Assembly (NCBI GenBank): GCA_032622095.1 | Contig: CP136062.1 | Location: 12,737,710-12,801,709 of the forward strand | DNA length: 64,000 nucleotides | DNA from: Siphonodentalium dalli | Lineage: Eukaryota > Mollusca > Scaphopoda > Gadilida > Siphonodentaliidae | Reading direction: 5' to 3' | Shown: positions 12,656 to 24,600 of the stretch, in pieces | How the letters are laid out: every line of letters starts with the position of its first letter | Numbering within the stretch: the first letter of the stretch is position 1 | Notes under the pieces: generated by a model | Told to the model about the DNA's origin: nothing | The model's database searches: none | Seen by the model: the letters and a program-made list of their open reading frames with translations, nothing else | Translations under genes and position numbers: made by a program

Positions 12656-15600
12656 GTTAGTATGGTACATGTATAGGCCCACAGGCTTTGGTAGTTTTAT
12701 ATACCTTTTTCATGAAAATTTTATCGTATCTTACTAATAATATCTTTATTAGTAAGATAGGATAAAATTTTCATGAAAAAGGTATATAAAACTACCAAAG
12801 CCTGTGATAGATCTATGTAAAAAAAAGATGCATACATGTATAAATCGGAATTAACGCTCGCAAATTACTATTTCTTTGGCTTCTGGGGTAAACAATATTT
12901 GATTCGAGTTGAGGAACCCACCCATCAAAGCTCAAGAGAGAGTCTCAGACCAAATTGCAGATGAAGATGGTTAAGTCTAGTGAAGTGGCTTTTTTGTGTC
13001 CGATATTTGACAAACCGACAAAATTTCGTTGAACAAAATGTTGATAAATAACAGATTTTGGGCAATTTTATACTATAGTTGACTGGTTAGCATTATTCTT
13101 GGGCAATTAATCGATTCTGATTACTGAAGCGGCATTTCAAAAAATATTGTTGTTGTTGGAATTTGATGATATGGGGACCATCAAATCGGATTGAGCACCT
13201 TTAACCATAATTATATTTACTACTGGACATAAAACCATGATAAACTAACCCAGATAGCATGACATGGTTGGGCCAACGTTGTCACAAACACACTCTGAAT
13301 GTAATTTTGCTAATTGGGTCAATGTTGGTCCAATGTTGGACGGCATATATAGGCCTACAGAGCGTTGTGTCAATGTCGACAACCAGACCACATGGTTGGC
13401 ATAGCGGAGGGACAATGTTGGAAACAAAACACATTGGTTGGTATAACGTTGGAACCTCAAACTAAATTGGTTTGCATAACATTGGGGAATGGTAAATTGT
13501 TTTTTGGCATCCAATAATCCGTTCATGCTTCAGTTAATTGTCACCATCAACCACTATGTCACTATCTGAGGCGAGTTTGTGAGAAACTACTACATGTACA
13601 TAACTTATACGGTACATGTACATGTCGGTTTATATGTAAGTATTCTCTGCTCTGAGCTTAGAGCCCGAAGCCGCCATCGCACGCCGTCAGCCATATTGGC
13701 CACAAGCCGCCGTCAGCCATATTATCTCTAACGCCAGCCACATGAAAAAATCTCCACCGCCGGAATTGTAAAATGGCTGAGCAGTGTACATGGGCCTATA
13801 TGTCAAGCACAACTGTACTGTGAATCGCAAAGAACTAAACCGCATTGCCTAATATTGGCATTCTCGCATGGACACGGCATGGTTGTTATATTATCAGAAC
13901 ACCGGACCCCTTAATGTGGAATAGACTATCCCAATGTATGCTTTCATATATTACTGAATGGGCGCATCCATTCGGTATTGAAAGGGTTAAAATATAAATT
14001 GTTTATATCGACACGACCTAGTTTGAGACATTGTTGGCATTTGTCAATATATGCACATAACCTGTAGAAGAGAATAGAAAATATACATGTAGTTTGAAAT
14101 ATTATATATCATTACTATCGGATTCATCATTCAATGATGCATCCATATATCGCAAGATGCCAGTGATGATAGCAGTCTGAAGTCGACAGAAGTCCCAATG
14201 TAACATATACTGATTAGATGGGAAATTACATACCTGTAGTATATACATGGCAGTCCTTCGTGTATTTTCGCCATAATGGAAAAGCCCAACATCAAAATAT
14301 TACTGTCGTCTGGAATTCAATGGGTTCACCACAAACGCTAAAACAAATGGGGTCTATAACCGGGGATTAGGAACATTTCGGAAACGAAAATATGCTGAAT
14401 GATAACGTCTCAGCCGGCTGAGCTGCCATATTTCGTCAGCCACGAACGTCGCGATTGAGCCGGCTAATCTAGCTAACCAGCCACGAAATCGGTTGAGACA
14501 GCGCGAAAACTATTTGTCGTGGCTTCGGGGTCTATCTGACCTGTATGTATATACGCCATGCAAACATTCAGAACTTTGTGATTCCAAGAAAAATATTGGG
14601 AAAATTAATTAATTTTACACTAAAAAGAAGTTTCTCACAACGTTAACTTACCTCAGATAGCGACATGATGACTGGTGGTCATATCTAAAGAATGAACAAA
14701 TCCTTGAATTCCAATTTAACGAAACTGAATCCTTTATGTGCTAAAATAAATATAAGTATAGCAATGCTGAACGAGCACCAGATTAACATAGCGCGCCATA
14801 AGAAAAGCAGATGCCTGATCTGGCATGTTCAGGCCAACGTTATAATTCAAATTGTTGGGAGGAATACATTGGGTCAACCAAGGGGCAACCACATTAACCC
14901 AACCAATGTTCTGCAGTTAATTCATTTGGCATGTTCGCGTTGGCCCAACGTTATAATTCCAACGGTTAGGAGGAATACGTTGGGCCTACCAAGGGCTAAC
15001 AACGTCAACCAACCCTAATGCCAACCCTGCCAACATTATGCCAATGTTGGGCCAACGTACATGTATTTATGCTGTCTGTGAACTCAGCTGGGCTGAATGA
15101 TTGGTTCATTCAGTTATTGTCGCCACATTTTGGTTTGTTACCAGTGTTGGTTACCCTGCTTTACGAAATGGTGATTTGGGTACCCTGGGTACCCTGCATG
15201 TTTTCAGCTCGGATATGTATGATACCAAAATCTTGCATCTGATCATATGGCACATCAAACTTTAAAACTGTTCTTGATAATATCATCACATTTGCTTAAA
15301 TTATCACAAAATAACGTGAAGAAAGATGATAATTTTTACAGCACATACCCACAATTTTGGGCCACAAAGGTCAAGTGGGGTACTCAAACGACCTGTTCAT
15401 AAAGGTCAAGCTGGGTACTCAAACGACCTGTTCATAAAGGTCAAGCTGGGTACTCAAACGACCTGTTCATAAAGGTCAAGCGGGGTACTCAAACGACCTG
15501 TTCATAAAGGTCAAGCGGGGTACTCAAACGACCTGTTCACAAAGGTCAAGCGGGGTACTCAAACGACCTGTTCATAAAACTGCGTACCCAACACACCAAA

Positions 15601-18600
15601 ATGTGGCGACAATTACCCAGGACTTCAGCTAAAAAAAAAACAGACACAATTTTGATCAAAAACCCATCCCCACCAACCAAGAACTGAATTCCATGTCTTT
15701 TTTAGCTCAAGTTACTTTGTAAGTTTGAGCTATTGCCATGGGTTGGCGTCCGTGTGTGCGTGTGTCCGTCAACAATTTCCTTTCGCGCAGGCTACAGGTC
15801 GTATCTTTGGTCTGATCTTTATGAAATTTGTCATGAATGTTGACATTGACATGTAGATGGGAACGAGTCATTTTGGGGTCATTCGGCCAAAAAAACTTGG
15901 CCGCTGGTGGCCATCTTGGATTTAAAAATGAAATCTATTGGCGCAGGCTACACAGTTTGTGTGCTCATCATAAAATTTGTCATGAATGTTGACATTTACA
16001 TGTAAATGGGAACGAGTCATTTTAGGATCATTCGGCCAAAAAACATGGCCACTGGTGGCCATCTTGGATTTTACTCTTTGCATCACAAAATTCTTTGACA
16101 CATCCCACAGACCACATCTCTGATCCGATCATCACCAAACTTCATATGGATCATCGGGGCGACCTCTAGATGGGAACGAGTCATTTTGGGATCATATGAC
16201 CAAAAAACATGGCCACCGTCAGTAGGGGTGCCACGATTAATCGTATAATCAATGAACCGTTGATAAAGCCGATAATCGATTACCATTTCCGTCGTCGATT
16301 AATCTGTGTTATTTATATCGGATGTCAGAAGATGCCGGGTATTTTTGAATACCGTGTTTATTTTACAATGTTCTATCTACAACCGAGGTGTTAACATCCT
16401 TTGATCGCGTACCAAAGAGATTCCAATAACATGAGTACTACTGATATATGTTGCAAACAGTCGGCAGTTCATTTGATGTGATGCGACCAGGCTTGGGGCA
16501 ATTACTTGTGAATGTAATCAATTACAATTACAATTACTTCCAACATTTTTCAATTACAATTACAATTCCCATTACATCTATTTCACAATGTAATTAATTA
16601 CAATTACTTTGAAATGTAATTCAATTACAATTACATTTCAGCACATAATGGAAGTAGGAACAGTTTTAATTATATAAACTTTATTTGATAACAAAACATA
16701 AATTTAATACAAGCAAGATGAAATACACGGTGAAGCACACTTCTTGGTACAGAGCAGCCAATGTACTGAGTCCAGTATGGGTGTTCGAAGAACTGAGCGA
16801 ATCATGATTTATAGCTGGCAACTCCAGCGTGTTGCATTGGCAGCTTGTAGTCGGGGTTGATCTTCTAGAAATTGGAATGATATCAGAGATTTATGAACTT
16901 TGCTAACTATCTTCAATGCTTTGGCATTCTTGACCGATGTTTTTGCATACTGAAAGATCCTAGTAGGTTGTTGATCACTTGCTGATGGTGCTTGTATGAC
17001 TGGATTCATACACATCTTGGTGCTTTCGCTATAAAATGAAAATAATAGAGTATTTTAGTAACACACATCTATTCATCATTTAATTATTAAGGGAATAAGA
17101 CTATCTCAGTAAGTCAGACACACAGCCAGGCCAATTGTAAAGAACAATGAGATAATCAACACTCTGATTGCAATTAGAGCCATAAACTTAATTAGCCTTT
17201 GTGGCCACCAGCTTACTGGTAACACAATGCCTCCACTAGACAGTGCTCATTGGGGGATTATTGAGGCATATATTTGTCCCCACTTTGTCATTCAGTTGCA
17301 AATTAGAAGGGACAAGAAACAATGCATATACCAATACCACCATATGACAGGTTATATGTCAATGGAATTAAACAAAACTAATACATAGAAATGGAAACTT
17401 ACCTTCAGATGTGTCACAAAATTGGAGGTAACTTTTTTGGAACTGGATATTGTAGTTGGGTAAAGTTTGCACTTCACTTTCATAGGACACGATGTGTTTT
17501 TCTGCAAATTAAAATGCTGCCAGATTTTTTGTAGACATGTTGATAGCATTAGCAATGTTTGGTATGACTTTCTACCATAGCACATATACCATATCAGATG
17601 GAGATAATGAAACAGGATCATAAGAGTGATATATTATTGTGATCTATTGTCAATTATTTGAAGTTGGTTTCTCAGTGTATTTATCAAAACAAGCCTTCTA
17701 CCTCAAAGGTTAACCAATGCTTAAGCAAACAAACAGGAGGTGTCAACAGAATTCACCATTGAGACACAGTGGATAAAAACTCAGTATTGTGACAACAAAG
17801 TGATAGACAGTCACGGACTCACCAGTCTTACACTTTGAAATTTGGGAAAAAAAACATTTGAAGAAACCATTGGATGAATCATGAAAGAGAACTTTGAGAA
17901 GAAACAAGTACCTGTGATTTTGAAGTAATTGAAATTAGATCCTAATTACAATTACAATTACATCCTAACCAATTACAATTGCAATTACATGTAATTGAGA
18001 ATAAACTGAATTACCAATTACATGCAATTACTTGAAAAAAATGTAATTAATTACAATCAATTACAATTACCCCATCCCTGGATGCGACATGGTTTCTCGT
18101 CGGATCGTTGTATATTCTACAAATTGGCCGCACTGCAGATTTTAACACATTGCGACATCGTTGTATATTTTAGTATACTTGAAAGGTGGCAATATGTCTT
18201 TGAAATGTGCCGACTGTCACCGTGTTCAATGAACTGAATGCACTCGCCCTTGAATCTGATTGGACCAATGGGATGTTGATTGACATTCTCTCTAAAACCA
18301 GGGAACAATATATATATGGCATTTTAATCAGTGATGTTCTCCCCAATTGCATTGCAAGTGTACTTTGTTTGTATAAGTACAAATGTGTACTTAGAAGTTA
18401 CTAGTAAAGGCTATCGCATATCGTGAGGTGAATGCTGAATCAAACGGACTGTTATCAAATACTTAAATTGTTCTGAGTCATGCAATTTGCAGGTGGGGCA
18501 CACGTTTGTGATTGTTAACCACGCTCTGAAAGTTTGATGAAACTTATAGTTTCCATAACATTTGATTCCTTTATTTAGGAACAACCGGCGGTCCATTGTT

Positions 18601-21600
18601 CATTCCTACTTTTGTATTGTTATAACCCCTTTAAAAAAAAAAGGGGGTATACTGTTTTGCACCTGTCTGTCCGTCCGTCCGTCCGTACGTCCGTCCGATG
18701 TATGTTCATGTCATAACTTGAACAATAGTGCTCGGACCTCAATGAAATTAGGTATGGATGTTCACTACTATGAGGACATTAAATAGAGGGTTCCATCGTT
18801 TTGTTCGGATTTTCCATTCTAGAGTTATTCATCTTTGTTTATCTGGAAATGTTGGATTTTTGGTCCATCTGGTGTCTGTTCATGTCGTAACTTCAACAGT
18901 TGTGCTGGGATCTCAATGTAATTTGGTATGTATGTTCACAACTATGAGGACATTAAATAGAGGGTTCCATCGTTTTGTTCGGATTTTCCATTCTAGAGTT
19001 ATTCATCTTTGTTTATCTGGAAAAGTTGGATTTTTGGTCCGTCTGGTGTCTGTTCATGTCATAACATGAACAGTAGTGCTCGGATCTCAATGAAATTTGG
19101 TATGGATGTTCACTACTATGAGGGCATTCAATAGAGGGTTCCATCGTTTTGTTCGGATTTTCCATTCTAGAGTTATTCATCTTTGTTTATCTGGAAATGT
19201 TGGCTTTTTGGTCTGTCTGGTGTCTGTTCATGTCGTAACTTCAACAGTTGTGCTGGGATCTCAATGAAATTTGGTGTGGATGTTCACTACTATGAGGACA
19301 ATAAAAAGAGAGTTCCATCGTTTTGTTCAGATTTTCCATTCTAGAGTTATACATCTTTGTTTATCTGGACATGTTGGCTGTTTGGTCCATCCGATGTCTG
19401 TTTGGGTCATAACTTGAACAGTAATGCTCGGATCTCAATGAAATTTTGTATGGACATTTAATGGCACATTCACCTGTTTTGTTTTGTTTTTTTTGTGTTA
19501 TAGTTATTCATCTTCGTTTATATGAAAATGCTGATTTTTGGGTCCATCTGTCTGAGTATAGCAGTCACAAGTTATAGATATGCCCACACTAGGCGGTATG
19601 CCACTAGGGGGTATGTACCGGACGACAGTCCATCTCTGTGGCTATTCCTAAAACTTAAATCAATCGCTACGTTCGTTCTAATGAACTCACAAATATTATA
19701 ACCATAACATCGCTGAGAACTGTGCTGGTATTCAATACATTGTGCTCATTAGTCATTAACAGTGGTTTATGATGCATTTTATTAACGTAAAAATTACATC
19801 AGCCAATGTCTCAAATGACCAGCGACAGTGCAGTTATTGAGTTAACGAGCACCCAGGCAATAGGCCATATTACGGTATACTTCCACTGATGTTATTAATA
19901 TTAGGTACGATTAATCGATTATAGTCGATTATTGACGCCCGATTATCGATTATCAAAATCAATAGTCGTGGCACCTCTAACCGTCAGCCATCTTGGATTT
20001 TACTCTTTGTATCACTAAATACTTTCGCGCGGGTTACAGGTCGTATCTTTGGTTGGATCTTTATGAAATTTGTCATGAATGTTGACATTGACATGTAGAT
20101 GGAAACGAATCATTTTGGGGTCATTTGGCAAAAAAACATGGCCGCCGTCAGCTATCTTGGATTTTACTCTTTGTATCACTAAATACTTTCGCGCGGGCTA
20201 CAGGTCGTATCTTTGGTCGGATCTTTATGAAATTTGTCATGAACGTTGACATTGACATGTAGATGGGAACGAGTCATTTTGGGGTCATTCGGCCAAAAAA
20301 CATTGCCGCCGAGTCATTTTGGGGTCATTTCGACAAAAAACATGGCTGCCAGTGCCCATTTTATAATTTACTATTTCCATCGCTAAATCCATGGGCACAC
20401 CATACTCACCACATCCCTGATACGATCCTCATGGAACTTGTAATCAATGTTGATATTGACATGTTCATCTTGTCTTACTTACACATTTCAATTAACACCT
20501 TTCTTATTCCTCCATTTACTGTCAACCATTAAATTATTACCCTACCTAAGTTGAGCTACAGTGTCATTGACACTTTCATATAAAGCCAGATTCAAAAAGT
20601 TAGTAGGTGGACAGGGGCTGTGATCCAGGGTTTATTTGGGGACACCCTTATACTATACAGTAATGCCCTAAACAATCGACTCCTTAACCACAGAAGAATT
20701 ATGGGTAATTTTTCAGGATTTAGTCGGAAATATGGCTTGTTGCCATTCATCGGAAATCTCTCAGTGAGAGCTTTCCGATGAATGACAACAAGTCATATCC
20801 CGAAGAGCATAGACCTGAGTTGGGGGAGTGTCCCGGGAGGTGTTGTCCCTCTCCTGTGGAGTAGGGGGTGATAGGTTAGCAGAACTCACCACAAAGAATT
20901 ATCATCTGGTATGATCCACCTCGAGATCCCGCTCGCGCTGGCCTTTGGCGAACGCCTTGTTGTTTATCAGTTCTATTCTCTCTCACGTATTTCTACACAC
21001 AATCGAAACTAACTCTCGCAATGACGTCACTTCCTTCCGCCTCAGAATATACAGTACAGTCACACCCAGAAACAAATGTCCATTCTCCAAAACACATCGT
21101 AACACATTCCTCTTTCTTTCTTCTATTTTTTTTTCTTTTCTTTTTTTTCTTTATATACACAAACAATGAATTATCTACATGAAAATAGTCATATTTTTCC
21201 TTCAAAATTGTCCACATACAAGTATCTGTGATAATTCTTTATGTGAAGCCCCCTTTTTGGTTAATGCATCTGCCAGTTGGTTCTTACTCTCTATCCAAGC
21301 CTTAAAATAATTTTTATTTGACTATCTGACATTTTGTCAGGCACCAAACAGACATGGACTGACATTTCAAAATGAGGCCTGACATTTTTTATCACCTAAA
21401 ATAGTGCCAAGTGAAACTAATAATGATGTATTATCCCCCCAATTATGTTCCTCTTCGCAATTGTCACTTTTTTACTATAAATAATGCTAATCTAATCTGC
21501 CCACCCTGGCAACAAAATCAAACATGCTTGCCAAATAATTCATGCTCATTTCTAAGGTTATAGGAAATACTCGTTCAAGAAGTTATCCAATTCCAATATT

Positions 21601-24600
21601 TTGTTGACATCCAAGTTCTAATAATCATATATCTGAAAAAGACTGATTTTGGCCAAAAAAATTAAATTAAAAACTACTCTCCAACAGAATAAATTTCATT
21701 TAACAGCACACCATTTCAATTTATTTATTTAAAAATATGTCAATATTTCAACCTGACATTATGTCAGACAGTTTTAAAGCAGAGCCTGACAACCTATACA
21801 AATTTGAATTTGGTGTCTGACAAATGTCCGTGTCAGACCACTTATTTTAAGCCTTGTCTCTATCCATTGAAGTTTTGAAATGTCTCCTTCATTTAGCATC
21901 TGCTTGATGTTGGAAATGTCTATTCTTAGTCTCTTTTCAGATGCTAACTTGGTTGAATTTATATTCTCCACTAGAGAACGATTATCAGTGAACACATCAA
22001 TGTGCATTTTGTTTCTATCCACAGTGTTGAAAAGTAATTCACTCAATATGCAGCCCAAATAATATGCTGCATCCAGTCCGTCAACCATGGCTAGTGCCTC
22101 GGCAGCTAGTGTACTCTTCACAACTCTCCGAATTTTGTTAGACTTCCAGCAAATTGGACTACATTTTTCATTATTGTCAACCAAGAATATCATATAACCA
22201 CAAGAGCTAGAATATCCATCAGGAAGGTTTGCAAATGAGGCATCACAGTATAGTCTCAGTCGAAGATTGTTAACATCATTAAGTACCGGGAATTTTATTT
22301 CGAATGATTCCAATTTAAGCTGTTTTAGAATTTTGTTGCATTTAACTAAGTGTTCAACTTTGGGTTCTTTGATAGATGTGCTGATCTCCAAAGCATCATA
22401 TGCTGCATCAGGGCGTGTCTGATTAACTATCCAATTGATTTGTCCAGATGAGCTCCGCAATTGTGTTATTTCACTTTCAGTCAACGGTTCATGTTTCATA
22501 GATTTCCGTGCATTGTTTATCGGAATGAATTGTGTAGATTCTATGTATTGTTGTTGATTCATGAATATTCCTTCATCTGAATGTCTGATATCAAGTCCAA
22601 TGTATTTGAATTGAGAAGTTTGATGTCTTTCAATGTTGAAGGTTTCAGACAGAGGAATGATAACATTTTCTTTGAATTCCTTTGTACCTGCCCAGATAAA
22701 GTCATCAACATGAATTAAGAACATTCCAGAAAGTTCCTTATTGTCATATTTGTAGAATAAGCTTGGATCAGTTACTGATTTTCGGCACCCTAGTTGTTTC
22801 ATCACATCACAAACTTTGAAATACCAATTTCTCGAAGCATCATTCAGGCCATATACACATTTTTTGAGTTTCCATAACTTCCCTGATGACAGTGATATAT
22901 CCGGTTTGAGATATACTTCTCGTCCAATTTCCATTCCTTGCAGAAAAGCAGCCTTCACATCAATAAAACTGCATATCCACTCTAATGATGAAGCTAATGC
23001 TAATAAGATTTTTAGAGTTTCCTTCCCTGCAGTTGGCGAATCTGTCCTATGTTCATCTTTTTCCTCAAATCCTCTAGCAACAAGTCGAGCCTTTAACTGC
23101 CTTTCCCCATTCTTGAATTTTTCTGTAACGACCCACCTTGTTGATATATATGGCTGACCAACATCATCTACTTCTTCATACACCTTAAAGTTTTTCCAGT
23201 TGTCAAGTTCCTTCATTTTTGCAATCATAATATCTTCTTCTCGTCCATCTGTTATTACCACATTAACTTCATCAATGTTCTGATCATCACTACATATATG
23301 TTCATCTCTGCATGTGTCAAAAATCTTCCATTCCACACTCGGATTTTCAAAATCTACACCTGACACTTCTGAACTGTGCTGCAGATACCCCTCGTGTGAG
23401 TGGTTTAGCTTTGGTTCGTTAATTACGCTAGCGTACAATCATATTACTCGTAAACCATATCGGTAGAATGTCTGTCCCAAAATGGCCGCCAAATGGATAA
23501 AATCGATTGAAATTTACAATTTGTGGAAAATTGAGAGTTTTCCACTGAATGGCAACAAGCCATATTTCCAACTAAATCCTGAAAAATTACCTATAATTCT
23601 GCTGTGGTTAAGGAGTCGATTATTTAGGGCATTACTGTACATTCCTTAAGTGTGAAATAAAGATACCCCGCTGGACAAAACAAGTGTCCATTGGCACCGC
23701 AGTGTATTTGCCGTTCGGCCGCGGTGTCAGAGTTTGTAACTGCAGTTGAGCACCGCGGCCGGACGGCAAGTACACCGCGGCCGAACAGCAAGTACACTGC
23801 GACCGAAAGGCAACTACACCGCGGTCGAACTGCATGTACACCGTGGTTAGATTTCTGGTTTGTATCGTCTTTTTTCAGTTTAATGAACGTACACCGCGGC
23901 AACTACACCATGGCCGAATGGCAAGTACACCGCGGCCCAACTGTAGTTAGCCGGTGGAGCCCCGGTGTAGTTGCATTTCAGCCGCGGTGGCAACGCTAAC
24001 CCCACCGCGGTTAAGTGGACACTTGTTTTGTCCAGCAGGGTATGGATAATGAAAATTTTACATACCGGTAATATATATTTTTGTTATTTGTCCAGATCAG
24101 GGTTAGTATGTTGGATTTGAATGATTTGAGAGTGTGAACCCTGCATGATTATAAATTAAATCCACTTATCAATGCCACCCGTATGGTGCCCCTCCCAGAT
24201 ATGAGCAGACAATAATCAGGAATATATCCTTCTATATGTGTGAGGCTCACTACAGGGTCCATGAATGATATACTGTCTTTATCTGCATCTTTATAACTAA
24301 TAACTAACTAGTAACCACCTGCATGGTGCCCCTCACAGACAGGATCAGGCGATGCTCAGGAATATGTTCCTTGTATATGTGTGAGGCTCACTACAGGGTC
24401 CATGAATGATATACTGTCTTTATCTGCATCTTTATAACTAATAACTAACTAGTAACCACCTGCATGGTGCCCCTCGCAGACAGGATCAGGCGATGCTCAG
24501 GAATATATCCTTCTATACCTGTGAGGCTCACTACAGGGTCCATGAATGATATACATGTGCTGTCTTTATCTGCAGCTTTAAAAGTAATAACTAATTAGTA

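Larger units (their letters stand above)
16223..19979. mobile_element. Outer hAT-like element, interrupted by a second hAT
   Basis: The left end is TAGGGGTGCCACGATTAATC and the right end, inverted, TAGAGGTGCCACGACTATTG. The 8-bp duplication ACCGTCAG lies at 16215-16222 and 19980-19987. Removing it restores a dispersed repeat (CATGGCCACCGTCAGCCATC) seen intact elsewhere in the window. The interior holds another hAT (16488-18080), a tandem family of about 190-bp units (18640-19550) and no intact transposase. It is non-autonomous. Confidence 0.9.
15705..20578 (+). repeat. Dispersed TAGCTCAA repeat, interrupted by the nested hATs
   Basis: Starts TTTTTTAGCTCAAGTTACTT with a small hairpin to TTGAGCTATTGCCATGGG. 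It continues through repeated units of GGTCGTATCTTTGGT, GAAATTTGTCATGAATG and CATGGCCGCC...CATCTTGGATTTTACTC. It ends AAGTTGAGCTACAGTGTCAT-TGACACTTTCAT. It has no coding capacity. The family is unclassified to me. Confidence 0.8.

Noticed and set aside
12656-12737. Read-through of the exon 1 frame to 12737
   Set aside because: The reading past gttagt at 12656 enters the hairpin MITE. Splicing to 24651 restores the filamin domain exactly.
18758-19069. 103-codon plus-strand frame
   Set aside because: The same peptide repeats in the next unit of a 190-bp tandem family. It is repeat DNA.
20993-21217. Lysine-rich minus-strand frame
   Set aside because: It reads through the polypurine tract and putative LTR of the copia element.
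23624-23999. Overlapping open frames on both strands in a GC-rich stretch
   Set aside because: They are a product of stop-poor CACCGCGG repeats in a MITE and have no protein character.
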